Of a stretch of 64,000 bases of DNA, positions 20,012 to 28,233 are shown piece by piece. Origin of the DNA: Helicobacter winghamensis ATCC BAA-430. GTDB taxonomy: Bacteria > Campylobacterota > Campylobacteria > Campylobacterales > Helicobacteraceae. A model generated the notes under the pieces. The model did not search any database and was not told the origin of the DNA. It worked only from the letters and a program-made list of their open reading frames with translations. A program made the translations under genes and the position numbers. Each line of letters opens with the position of its first letter. The stretch's first letter is position 1. Location of the stretch: NCBI RefSeq assembly GCF_028751035.1, contig NZ_CP063533.1:1599655-1663654 (forward strand). The letters are read 5' to 3'.

Positions 20012-20485
20012 ATGGAGATCAAACGCACAATCACGGTTACTGTTCTTAATGAACACGGCGTTTTATCGCGCATTAGTGGATTATTTGCAGGACGAGGTTA
20101 CAACATAGAATCCCTAACCGTTGCACCCATTTTAGATTCCAACCTTTCGCGTATAACCATTGCCACAAAGGGAGATAATAAGGTGCTAGAGCAAATCATT
20201 AAACAGCTTCATAAGCTTATCCCTGTGTTAAAAGTGCTTGAAGATGAGCAAATTATTGAGCAAGAATCCTTGCTTGCAAAATTTGGCATTGAAGGAAATT
20301 TAAGTGCGATTAACACACTTTTTAATGGCTTTAATGGAAGGCTTTTAGAGGCAAATGACAAATATGCAATTTTTGTAGCTTGTGATACACATACGCGCAT
20401 TAACACACTCTTAAACGCTCTTAAAATCCACAAGCCAAAGGATATTACGCGCAGTGGAATCCTAGCGATTGAATCAAATAACTAA
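20012..20485 (+). CDS. ilvH: Acetolactate synthase small (regulatory) subunit
   Basis: 157 residues. The N-terminal ACT domain (TVTVLNEHGVLSRISGLFAGRGYNIESL, here shortened to its ends TVTVLNEHG and YNIESLTV) gives valine feedback control, and the C-terminal half is the usual ALS-small domain. Three bases after ilvI with AAGGAG in the junction, so translated together with the catalytic subunit. Confidence 0.95.
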   Translation: MEIKRTITVTVLNEHGVLSRISGLFAGRGYNIESLTVAPILDSNLSRITIATKGDNKVLEQIIKQLHKLIPVLKVLEDEQIIEQESLLAKFGIEGNLSAINTLFNGFNGRLLEANDKYAIFVACDTHTRINTLLNALKIHKPKDITRSGILAIESNN

Positions 20486-20494
20486 GGGGGAATT

Positions 20495-21499
20495 ATGGAG
20501 TTAAAAGAGATTATCACGCTTTTAAAGGATAAAGATGCTCTAGAATGCGTAATGTGCTTTCAAAACGGCGATTGGCAAGTGCATTCTAACTTTTTGGATT
20601 CTAACTTTATAACCAACATAGAGTCCCCACAAAATGCAACTTGTGATTGCATTACATTCTTAGAAAAAGAGAGTTATATTCCAGAAATTAAAACAAGCAA
20701 GGCAAAGGCAATCTTGGTGCGCAAGAGCCATTTAAATGCGATTCCAACTTCCGCCTTTGCACTTGTGTGTGAAAATCCCTATCTTGCAATGGCGTATCTA
20801 ACAGAATGTTTTGCTACTCCGCTTTTTAATATGGAAACTCCACCAAAAATTGCTAAAAGTGCGCAAATTGCTAGCAATGTAACCATTGGAAACGGAAGCG
20901 AGATAGGTGAAAATTGCGTGATTTTAGCAAATGTAACCATTGGAGAGAATGTTAAAATCGGCGCAAATTGCGTGCTATTCCCCGGAGTTTGCATTTATAG
21001 AGATTGTGAAATAGGGGATAATGTTAGAATCCACGCAAATAGCGTAATTGGAAGCGATGGTTTTGGCTATGCTCACACTAAAGATGGGAAGCATATTAAA
21101 ATTTATCACAATGGAAAAGCAGTGCTTGAAAATGATGTAGAAATTGGCGCAAACACGACAATTGATAGAGCTGTGTTTGGTGAGACACGCATAAAGCAAG
21201 GCACAAAAATTGATAACCTTGTGCAAATTGGGCATAATTGCAACATTGGTGAGTTTTCTATCATTGTTTCACAAGCAGGAATTTCAGGCTCTACTTCCAC
21301 AGGACGCAATGTTGTTTTAGGGGGACAATGCGGAAGTGCTGGACATTTACATATCGGCGATTTTACACAAGTGGGCGCACGCGGAGCAATCTCAAAAAGC
21401 TTACCAGCAAATGGAAAGTTTTCTGGACATCCACTTCTACCAATTAATGATTGGCTAAAACTCCAAGCATTACTAAAGAAAATGTTAAAAAGAGAGTAA
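20495..21499 (+). CDS. lpxD: UDP-3-O-acylglucosamine N-acyltransferase
   Basis: Adds the N-linked 3-hydroxyacyl chain in lipid A synthesis. 334 residues. N-terminal uridine-binding domain (about 1-105), then left-handed beta-helix with many hexapeptide repeats (IASNVTIG, IGENCVILANVTIG, IGANCVLFPG) and the catalytic His segment LVQIGHNCNIG. Ten bases after ilvH. Confidence 0.95.
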   Translation: MELKEIITLLKDKDALECVMCFQNGDWQVHSNFLDSNFITNIESPQNATCDCITFLEKESYIPEIKTSKAKAILVRKSHLNAIPTSAFALVCENPYLAMAYLTECFATPLFNMETPPKIAKSAQIASNVTIGNGSEIGENCVILANVTIGENVKIGANCVLFPGVCIYRDCEIGDNVRIHANSVIGSDGFGYAHTKDGKHIKIYHNGKAVLENDVEIGANTTIDRAVFGETRIKQGTKIDNLVQIGHNCNIGEFSIIVSQAGISGSTSTGRNVVLGGQCGSAGHLHIGDFTQVGARGAISKSLPANGKFSGHPLLPINDWLKLQALLKKMLKRE

Positions 21500-21514
21500 A
21501 ATTATATTTATAAG

Positions 21515-21530
21515 AGTAACTTAAGTTACT
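21515..21530. promoter_or_regulatory. Perfect 16-bp palindrome before the small basic gene pair
   Basis: AGTAACTTAAGTTACT is fully self-complementary and lies just upstream of a possible -10 (TATAAC, 21535-21540). Its core ACTTAAGT recurs in another perfect 16-bp palindrome at 22203-22218 before feoA. Probable operator. Confidence 0.45.
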
Positions 21531-21568
21531 TTACTATAACCTATCCCTAAAAATAACGGAGGCAAGTC

Positions 21569-21862
21569 ATGAAAGAGGCAAAAATTTATAAAAGCATCCC
21601 ATTAAACGGAAGTGAAAATGGGTCATTGGATTTTGCAATCATTGAAGAACCCTATGGTGTAGATAGTCAAGCTGTGGTTAGCATTTGCGCATCAATTAGT
21701 GATACGCAATCGTGGAAAATTCACTTACCGCTTAATCAAATAAAAGCCGTCCGAAAAGCCCTAAAGGAATCTAAGGCAGCGCACAAAAAACTCAAAAAAG
21801 AGAGCAAAAAAGGCAGAAAAGCTTGCCAAAGTGAAAAAATCAAAAAAATCCCTAAAGCATAA
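21569..21862 (+). CDS. Small basic protein of unknown function (paralogue 1)
   Basis: 97 residues, not recognised. It aligns by eye with the next gene: K-x4-IPL near the start, GSLDFAI matching GSIEVST, a SICASISDT block matching SIKVSVDDT, and PLNQIKAVRKALK matching PRKQIKALRKALK. After that a Lys-rich tail (HKKLKKESKKGRK) follows. No signal or membrane segment. A good GGAGG ribosome binding site precedes the ATG. The pair precedes feoAB and may share its control, since both have ACTTAAGT palindromes upstream. Confidence 0.7.
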   Translation: MKEAKIYKSIPLNGSENGSLDFAIIEEPYGVDSQAVVSICASISDTQSWKIHLPLNQIKAVRKALKESKAAHKKLKKESKKGRKACQSEKIKKIPKA

Positions 21863-21864
21863 TA

Positions 21865-22116
21865 ATGAAGCAAAAAATTAAAAAACTCTCTTATAAAATC
21901 CCTTTAAAAAGTAGCCTTTTTAAAAAAGGCTCTATTGAAGTTTCCACCTTTGATATTCCAGGGCAAAGTGGCAAAGACAAAGGAGCGATTTCTATCAAAG
22001 TCAGTGTTGATGATACTCTAAGGGATACCACACAAAATGAACAATTTATAATGATTCCAAGAAAACAAATCAAAGCCTTGCGCAAAGCATTAAAAAAAAT
22101 TAGCAAAAAACTTTAA
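21865..22116 (+). CDS. Small basic protein of unknown function (paralogue 2)
   Basis: 83 residues, diverged copy of the preceding gene, which stops only 2 bases upstream. The conserved skeleton is IPLKSS, GSIEVSTFDIPGQSG, AISIKVSVDDT and the C-terminal QIKALRKALKKISKKL helix. It lacks the longer Lys tail of its neighbour. Probably co-transcribed and possibly forming a heteromer; function unknown. Confidence 0.7.
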   Translation: MKQKIKKLSYKIPLKSSLFKKGSIEVSTFDIPGQSGKDKGAISIKVSVDDTLRDTTQNEQFIMIPRKQIKALRKALKKISKKL

Positions 22117-22185
22117 TCACCGCCTTTTTCTCCCATCAAGTTTTTCTAAAAGACTAGTTTCCATCAAAAATATTTAATTAAGAAA

Positions 22186-22200
22186 TAATAATCGTTATTA
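22186..22200. promoter_or_regulatory. Fur-box-like inverted repeat upstream of feoA
   Basis: TAATAATCGTTATTA matches the H. pylori holo-Fur 7-1-7 consensus TAATAATnATTATTA with one mismatch. It is 73 bases upstream of the feoA start. Confidence 0.6.
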
Positions 22201-22202
22201 AT

Positions 22203-22218
22203 ATTTACTTAAGTAAAT
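22203..22218. promoter_or_regulatory. Perfect 16-bp palindrome between the two Fur-like boxes
   Basis: ATTTACTTAAGTAAAT is fully self-complementary and shares ACTTAAGT with the palindrome at 21515-21530. It sits between the Fur-like sites upstream of feoA. Also could end the preceding transcript, though no T-run follows. Confidence 0.45.
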
Positions 22219-22221
22219 TTA

Positions 22222-22240
22222 GATAATAATAACTCTTATC
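22222..22240. promoter_or_regulatory. Second Fur-box-like site upstream of feoA
   Basis: GATAATAATAACTCTTATC matches the classic 19-bp Fur box at 15 of 19 positions by eye. It overlaps the region just before a possible -10 (TAAAAT, 22251-22256). Confidence 0.5.
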
Positions 22241-22272
22241 ATTTATTAGATAAAATACTCTAGGAAGTTAAG

Positions 22273-22491
22273 ATGTGTTTAAATGACTGCAAAGTAGGAG
22301 ATAAAGTTACAATCAAAACAATAAATTTAAAAGGAGAGATTTTTCAAAAACTCTTGGATATGGGATTTGTTCCGGGCGCTACTTTAGAGATTCGCAAACA
22401 CTCTTTGCTTAATGATCCTATACAAATTAAAATCCACAATTATCTTGTAGCAATCCGCTCCAATGAAGCTAGAGCCATTGAAGTAAAATAA
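22273..22491 (+). CDS. feoA: Ferrous iron transport protein A
   Basis: 72-residue SH3-like FeoA domain (KVGDKVTIKTINLKGEIFQ; DMGFVPGATLEIRK; IRSNEARAIEV), the small cytoplasmic partner of FeoB. It is the first gene of the iron locus, behind two Fur-like boxes. Its stop codon shares one base with the feoB start (TAATG), typical of coupled feoAB. Confidence 0.9.
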   Translation: MCLNDCKVGDKVTIKTINLKGEIFQKLLDMGFVPGATLEIRKHSLLNDPIQIKIHNYLVAIRSNEARAIEVK

Positions 22492-24740
22492 TGAAACACT
22501 TAAATATTGCATTAATTGGACAGCCAAATTGTGGCAAATCAACGATTTTTAATCTCTTTAGCCCAATCAAACAGCATATTGCAAATTACCCCGGAATCAC
22601 AATAGATAAAAAAGCACGCGGTTTAATTACAGAGATTATATTCTTGAAATTGTTGATTTACCCGGTCTTTATAGTTTTGCTTCTTATTCCGAAGAAGAAA
22701 GTGTCGCTCTAAATGAACTCAAAACAGGCAAAATTGATGCAATTATTAATATTATTGATGCAAGCAATCCCAAAAAAAGTCTCTATTTAACCTTACAGCT
22801 TTTAGAGCTTGGAATTCCTACAATTCTATGTTTTAATATGATGGATATTGCAAAAGATTTTGGTTACACATTTGACATTGAAGGATTAGAAAAAGCTTTT
22901 AATATTCCTATTGTAACAAGCATAGGCTACAAAAATAATACAAAAGAGAAAATTTTAGAACGCATTATTGCTCTAGTGGAATCTAAAAATTTTGCCCCCA
23001 ATACCTACAAGACAGACAAAACTTTAAGTGATATTGAAATTGCAACAAGGCGTTATGATTTCATTGAAACAAAATGCAATGGCAAAATCATCAAATACAC
23101 TTCAAAACAAAAAGATTTCACGAAGTTAATTGATAAAATCGTGCTCAATAAATTCTTAGCTCTACCGCTAATGCTTTTTGTAATTTACTTACTCTATGAT
23201 TTATCTATTGTGCGCGGATATGAGCTTACAAATTATACTTGGCCCCTGCTTGCAAGCTTTAAACAATTTATAGTGGATTTGCTTCCTCCATCTACGCTTA
23301 CCTCATCTCCACTCATTAGAGAATTTGGAGTTTGGATGGTAAATAGCGTTCTTGCACTTTTAAACTATATTCCTATTTTTATCATACTTTTTGCGATTAT
23401 TGCAATTATTGAAGATAGTGGATATATGGCAAGAATGGCATTTATCCTAGATAGGGTTTTTAGAAGTTATGGATTACATGGGCAATCTATTCTGCCTTAT
23501 GTTTTAGGTGGAGTTTTTGTTGGAGGTTGTGCAGTGCCAGCAATAATGGCAACAAAAGGAATTGCGGACAAAAGAGCAAAGATTGCTACAATCCTTACAA
23601 TTCCATTTTTAAACTGCCTTGCCAAGATTCCATTTTTTGTGTTATTAGTTTCCATATTTTTTGTGGAATCTAAGGCTTTTGTAATGTTTTTCATATCAAC
23701 AATTACAATAATGGTGGCACTAATTATGGCAAAACTTCTCACACTTAGCGTTTTAAAAACAGAAAAAACAGCACCTTTTGTGCTTGAAATGCCAAACTAT
23801 CATTTGCCTCGCATAAAAAATGTGTTTTTATCCGTCAAAAACAAAATTTGGCTTTATCTTAAAAAAGTCGCAACCATTGTTGTAGCAGTAGCTGCTGTGC
23901 TTTTTGTGCTGATTCAATTTCCAGGACTCTCACAAGAGAGCGCAAAAAAATATGAAACATTGGCACAACAAGGATTAGAAAAGTTTTGGAATCAAATGCA
24001 AAATAGTGTTTATTTTTATTCTATTAATACAAGAGAAAAAATTGATGCTCTTCTAAATTATGAAGAAACTTACAAAAAACAAACGCGCCCAAATCAAAAC
24101 AAAGGAGGCTTTAGAAAAACTAGATACACAATTCAAACAGGACAATGCAGTTTTTTACAAAATTATTCGTGATCGCAAAGACAAAGAAGCAAGAGCTATT
24201 GGCAATGCATTAAAATCGCTCACTTATCTTAAAAAAGATATTTTAAAACAAATCAATCTTGAAAAAATTGATAATTCCTATCTTGGCAAAATAGGACGAG
24301 CATTAGAGAGCATTACACAATACGCAGGATTTGACTGGCGCATTAATGTCGCATTTCTTAGCTCATTTGCAGCAAGAGAGAGTTTTGTTGCTACACTTGG
24401 AGCACTTTTTGAGGGAGAAAGATCTGAAAATGCTAATGCTCTAGAAAACAGCCCTTATACAGATCTACACGCATTAGCTATGATTTTGTTTATGGCTTTA
24501 ACTCCCCCTTGCATTGCAACACTTATTGTTTTAAAAAGCCAACTAAGCTCTTACCGCTGGATGCTCTTTGCCTTGATTTACCCTATGGCATTAGGGCTAC
24601 TTATCGCTTCCTTAACTTATAGCATTGGAAGCGCATTTAATATCGGCACGATTCCATTAATGAGTGGAATCTACGCGTTATTTATTATACTACTTATTGG
24701 AGTAGGAATAATTAAACCCAAACAAAAGGAAATATTATGA
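22491..24740 (+). pseudogene. feoB: Ferrous iron transporter FeoB, broken by two compensating frameshifts
   Basis: Together the pieces give a full-length FeoB of about 749 residues. Piece one (from 22491) has G1 GQPNCGKST. The frame then changes by one missing base near 22622-22626: the sequence goes on as YILEIVDLPGLYSF (G3) and CFNMMD (G4), through the membrane domain with the VGGCAVPAIMATKG gate. Near 24072-24080 an extra base in an A6 run shifts the frame back, and the rest (FAARESFVATLGALF) runs to 24740. Both shifts are in short homopolymers and cancel out. As written no intact FeoB can be made; a sequencing artefact is a real alternative, since each piece is otherwise well conserved. 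Confidence 0.75.
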
Positions 24741-25045
24741 AAAAGTTACTTATCTTAAGTGGAATTGTGCTTGGACTCTCAAGCTCTGTATTTGCGCACA
24801 CTGCGATTATGAATTGCTTTGATAATGGCGATGGTAGCGTAACTTGCGAAGGCGCATTTAGTGATGGCTCAAGTGCGAGTGGTGTTAATTTCTATGTTAA
24901 ACAAAACGGCAAAAATCTCATAGAAACAAAATTTAACGAGCACGGAGAAGCTGTGTTTAAAAAACCAAACGGAGAATATGAGGCGGTATTTTTTGGTGGA
25001 GAGGGACATGAAGTAAAAATTCTTGGCTCTTCAATTTTAGAATAA
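24737..25045 (+). CDS. Small secreted protein of the iron locus, function unknown
   Basis: 102 residues with a clear signal peptide (MKKLLILSGIVLGLSSSVFA, cut before HTAIM). The mature 82 residues hold two Cys (NCFDNGDGSVTCEG) that could form a disulfide, and a His near the new N-terminus, as in metal-binding periplasmic proteins. It looks like a single small beta domain. The ATG overlaps the feoB stop (ATGA), so it belongs to the feo operon. Possibly an iron or metal donor; family not recognised. Confidence 0.75.
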   Translation: MKKLLILSGIVLGLSSSVFAHTAIMNCFDNGDGSVTCEGAFSDGSSASGVNFYVKQNGKNLIETKFNEHGEAVFKKPNGEYEAVFFGGEGHEVKILGSSILE

Positions 25046-25055
25046 AGGACAGACA

Positions 25056-25856
25056 ATGAAAAAAACAATTTTAAGCTTAATGCTTGGAGTGAGCCTATTT
25101 GCAAGCTCTGCAATGGCGCATTTTCAAATGGTTTATTTGCCAGAAAGCGCACTTTCAAAACAAACCAAAGAAAAACTTTCTTTAGTTTTTACACATCCTT
25201 TTGCCGATGAACATACAATGGATATGGAATCTGTTAATGCCTTTTATGTAATTAACCCAAAAGGACAAAAAGAAAATTTAAAAAATTCCCTAAAACCTAT
25301 AACTTGGAAAGGAAATACAAATAGTGGCAAAGGTTATGAGATAACTTACAACTTTAAACGCCTTGAAGATTATATCTTTGTTCTTGAGCCTGCTCCGTAT
25401 TTTGAAAAGAATGAAGATTCTTATATTCAACAATTTACAAAAGTAATTGCAAATCTTGCTGGCGCTCCAACAGGTTGGGACAGGGATTTAGGGCTTGAAG
25501 CGGAAATTATTCCTCTAACAAAGCCTTATGCGATTTGGGAGGGAAGCACATTTACGGGAATTGTAAAAAGCAACGGCAAGCCTGTTCCTTACGCAGAAAT
25601 TGAAGTGGAGTTTTTAAACTATGAAGTCAATCAAACCAACAATGCCTTTGGCAAAACACCAAAATTAAACGCCCCACAAGATTCTTTTGTAACCATTGGA
25701 ATTAAAGCAAATAAAGATGGTGAATTTACCTTTGGTATTCCAAAAGCAGGCTGGTGGGGATTTGCAGCACTTGGCATTGGACCAAAAAGCAAATTTAAAG
25801 GCAAAGAGCTTAGTCAAGATGCAGTCATTTGGGTGCAAGCAAAGCCTTTACAATAA
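25056..25856 (+). CDS. Periplasmic DUF4198-like protein of the iron locus
   Basis: 266 residues with a signal peptide (MKKTILSLMLGVSLFASSAMA, cut before HFQMV). The start HFQMVYLPE, the internal WEGSTFTGIVKSNGKPVPYAEIEVEF carbohydrate-like beta domain and the C-terminal GIPKAGWWGFAALG match DUF4198 proteins, periplasmic parts of nickel/cobalt-type uptake systems. Its position after feoAB suggests metal capture for this locus; which metal is not shown. 10 bases after the previous gene with AAGGA upstream. Confidence 0.75.
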   Translation: MKKTILSLMLGVSLFASSAMAHFQMVYLPESALSKQTKEKLSLVFTHPFADEHTMDMESVNAFYVINPKGQKENLKNSLKPITWKGNTNSGKGYEITYNFKRLEDYIFVLEPAPYFEKNEDSYIQQFTKVIANLAGAPTGWDRDLGLEAEIIPLTKPYAIWEGSTFTGIVKSNGKPVPYAEIEVEFLNYEVNQTNNAFGKTPKLNAPQDSFVTIGIKANKDGEFTFGIPKAGWWGFAALGIGPKSKFKGKELSQDAVIWVQAKPLQ

Positions 25857-25870
25857 ACACTAAAAATATT

Positions 25871-25889
25871 GGAATCCATTTTGGATTCC
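25871..25889 (+). terminator. Perfect hairpin after the DUF4198 gene
   Basis: GGAATCCA-TTT-TGGATTCC is a perfect 8-bp stem with a 3-base loop, followed by a short T run. It is a weak terminator or attenuating hairpin between two feo-linked genes. Its stem is the GGAATC/GATTCC sequence over-represented in the window. Confidence 0.5.
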
Positions 25890-25905
25890 GCTTTTAAGGA
25901 ATAAT

Positions 25906-26046
25906 ATGAGCGATTCTCTTTTACTTGGCATAATTTTTGTTCTCTCTGTTGGCTATTTAGCCTATAAACTCTACCCCAAAAACAACGGAAGTTGTGGTTG
26001 TGGAAACTGTGGCTGCAAAACAAAAGAAGACAAAAAACCTAAATAA
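25906..26046 (+). CDS. FeoB-associated Cys-rich membrane protein
   Basis: A 46-codon gene, too short for the usual cut-off: ATG at 25906, stop at 26044-26046, with AAGGA at 25896-25900. Residues 5-24 (LLLGIIFVLSVGYLAYKLYP) form one membrane segment; the tail NGSCGCGNCGCKTK has four Cys in a CxCxxCxC pattern. This is the layout of the small FeoB-associated Cys-rich proteins found beside feoB. Its last bases overlap the convergent dnaB gene. Confidence 0.8.
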   Translation: MSDSLLLGIIFVLSVGYLAYKLYPKNNGSCGCGNCGCKTKEDKKPK

Positions 26047-27496
26047 TTGGTGCGTCTATCTTATCTCCCTGTCCATCACCTTGTAGCGGAATAAATTTTG
26101 TTTGCGTATTTTCAGAAGTTTCATATACAATTTGCATAGGAGAACCCATCTCACTTGCATCCATAAAACGCGTGCAATGTTTTTGAAAAACAAGCTTTAC
26201 CATACCAGTTGGACCATTGCGTTGCTTTCCAATAATAATTTCCGCATCCTCCTCATTTTTGGCAATAAAAGTGCTTTTATATTCTTTTCCTTCTTTTTTA
26301 GCGGCTTCTTCTTTTTCCCTTTCATCTTTTTGCTTATACACCGCATCGCGATACACAAATAAAATAATATCCGCGTCTTGCTCTATAGAACCAGACTCTC
26401 TTAGGTCTGAAAGCATAGGGCGTCTATCACTTCTTTGTTCAAGACTTCTGTTTAATTGAGAAAGGGCAATAATTGGAATCTCTAATTCCCTTGCAATCAT
26501 TTTTAGCCCACGGCTAATTTCACTGACCTCTTGGTGTCTATCTTTATTGCTTGCTCCACTCATTAGTTGCAAATAATCAATTACAGCAAGCCCAATCTCT
26601 GGATGTTTGGCTTTAATTTTGCGCAACTTAGTGCGGAGTTGATGAATAGTTAAAATACTATTATCATCAATAAATAAAGGTGCTTTACTCATTACATCTA
26701 CAGCATTTGAAAGATTTTCCCACTCGTTATCTTGCAAATTTCCCACGCGCAAATTCTGTAAAGCAATAGAAGTTTTTGCCGCAAGCATTCTTAGCATTAA
26801 TTGCTCTGCTGGCATTTCAAGGCTAAAAAATGCTACTCCTCGCCCCGTATCTAAAGCTTTTTGCGCCATATTTAGCACGAGCGTTGTTTTTCCCATAGCA
26901 GGGCGCGCTGCAACGATAATTAAATCTCCATTGCCAAAACCTGTTGTCATTTTGTTTAAACTCGCAAAGCCTGTATCCACACCAATCAATAGGTGATTCC
27001 CGCGTGCTTTCATTGTATTAATATATTCTAGCGTCGCCTCTGAAACCTCTTTTGCGCCCCTAAAATCACGATTTTCTTGTATATTTGTGATTTTATAAAG
27101 CTCGCTTTGGAGATAATCCATAATTTCTTGCGTGCTAGAACTTGCATCGCTTGTAGATTCTTGAATCTTGGTTGCAAAAGAATGCAGTTTGCGTTTAATG
27201 GAAGCATCTTTAATTTCTGTCGCATAAGCTTTTATATCACCAATTGGACTTGTTGTTAGCACATTTAAAAGCTCTTCTTGCTCAATAGGATGAGCCTTTG
27301 TAGAAAGCTTCATAATAAATTCTTCATCAATAGGGCGATCTGTGCGACGCAATTCTAGCATTGCAAGAAAAATGTTTTTATGTGGCGTATAAGAAAAATC
27401 TTCTGGAACTATTAATTCAGAGAGCACATCTAAACGCTCTGGATCAAAGAGAATTGAACTTAAAACTGCCCTTTCAATTTGGATGTGCATTTCCAT
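26039..27496 (-). CDS. dnaB: Replicative DNA helicase
   Basis: Hexameric helicase that unwinds at the fork. 485 residues: N-terminal primase-interacting domain (ERAVLSSILFDPE), linker, and RecA-like domain with Walker A ARPAMGKTTLVLN, Walker B LAVIDYLQLM, SQLNRSLEQR and arginine-finger region. No intein. Its start overlaps the stop of the EI24-family gene by 23 bases. Confidence 0.96.
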   Translation of the reverse strand: MEMHIQIERAVLSSILFDPERLDVLSELIVPEDFSYTPHKNIFLAMLELRRTDRPIDEEFIMKLSTKAHPIEQEELLNVLTTSPIGDIKAYATEIKDASIKRKLHSFATKIQESTSDASSSTQEIMDYLQSELYKITNIQENRDFRGAKEVSEATLEYINTMKARGNHLLIGVDTGFASLNKMTTGFGNGDLIIVAARPAMGKTTLVLNMAQKALDTGRGVAFFSLEMPAEQLMLRMLAAKTSIALQNLRVGNLQDNEWENLSNAVDVMSKAPLFIDDNSILTIHQLRTKLRKIKAKHPEIGLAVIDYLQLMSGASNKDRHQEVSEISRGLKMIARELEIPIIALSQLNRSLEQRSDRRPMLSDLRESGSIEQDADIILFVYRDAVYKQKDEREKEEAAKKEGKEYKSTFIAKNEEDAEIIIGKQRNGPTGMVKLVFQKHCTRFMDASEMGSPMQIVYETSENTQTKFIPLQGDGQGDKIDAPII

Positions 27497-28229
27497 AGTT
27501 TTCCTTTAGTTTTATATCAAAAAACAAATGCGCCAGCACACTTAAGGCATATACAGGAGAAAAAAAACCAACAATTGGAATAAGATTTATTAAAAAAAGT
27601 GGGATAACCGCACTTCTAACCTTTCCTTTTTGTGTTTTTTTTAATTCTTTAAAAGCTTCTTTTTTAAAAATCGTCTCCCCAACATCAGCAATCATTGTCT
27701 TAGAGAATAGCCAGTAACTTGGAATTAACATTACAAACCCTCCAACAAAAGGGATAAAATACAAAGGTAATAACGCCAGTAAAAACAAAGCATAACACAC
27801 ATACACGCCAAATAGCCACAGCAAAACAACAAAAGTATTTGCATTGCCTTCAATGCTGCACTCTTGATAGTGCAAATCACGGATATAACGCACCACATAA
27901 GGCGTGACAAAGGCACACACAGACAAGGAAATCAAAAAAGACCCAGCAAGCACTCCAAAAATAAAAAGCACAATAACAGAAGCTTTAATCACATAATCAA
28001 AAAGTGATTGTATCCAAGCTAACCACGCACTGCTAAACCCAAAATCCACGCGCAAAGATTCATACAAAAACACATACCATTCTCCGCCAAAAATATACAA
28101 AATTCCACATAGCAAGGCAAAACCAAAAAATAAGGGCAGAAATGCAAGTTTTAACAGATAGGGCGTAAAAAAATCACGCCTTCCAAGTTCAAAGTATTCT
28201 TGCGTGTTTCTTAATATTTTAGATTCCAT
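27474..28229 (-). CDS. EI24-family inner-membrane protein
   Basis: 251 residues with about five to six hydrophobic segments (around 28-52, 78-100, 132-165, 215-235) and the arrangement of EI24/CysZ-type proteins (FFGFALLCGILY; LNLIPIVGFFSPVYA). Such proteins have been linked to sulfate uptake (CysZ), but substrate is not clear here. It overlaps the downstream dnaB by 23 bases and follows gatB by 4. Confidence 0.7.
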   Translation of the reverse strand: MESKILRNTQEYFELGRRDFFTPYLLKLAFLPLFFGFALLCGILYIFGGEWYVFLYESLRVDFGFSSAWLAWIQSLFDYVIKASVIVLFIFGVLAGSFLISLSVCAFVTPYVVRYIRDLHYQECSIEGNANTFVVLLWLFGVYVCYALFLLALLPLYFIPFVGGFVMLIPSYWLFSKTMIADVGETIFKKEAFKELKKTQKGKVRSAVIPLFLINLIPIVGFFSPVYALSVLAHLFFDIKLKENYGNAHPN

Positions 28230-28233
28230 ATCG

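Noticed and set aside
22491..24740. Programmed ribosomal frameshifting in feoB
   Set aside because: No slippery heptamer or stimulating structure that I can see at the first site, two separate shifts would be needed, and FeoB is not known to use this.
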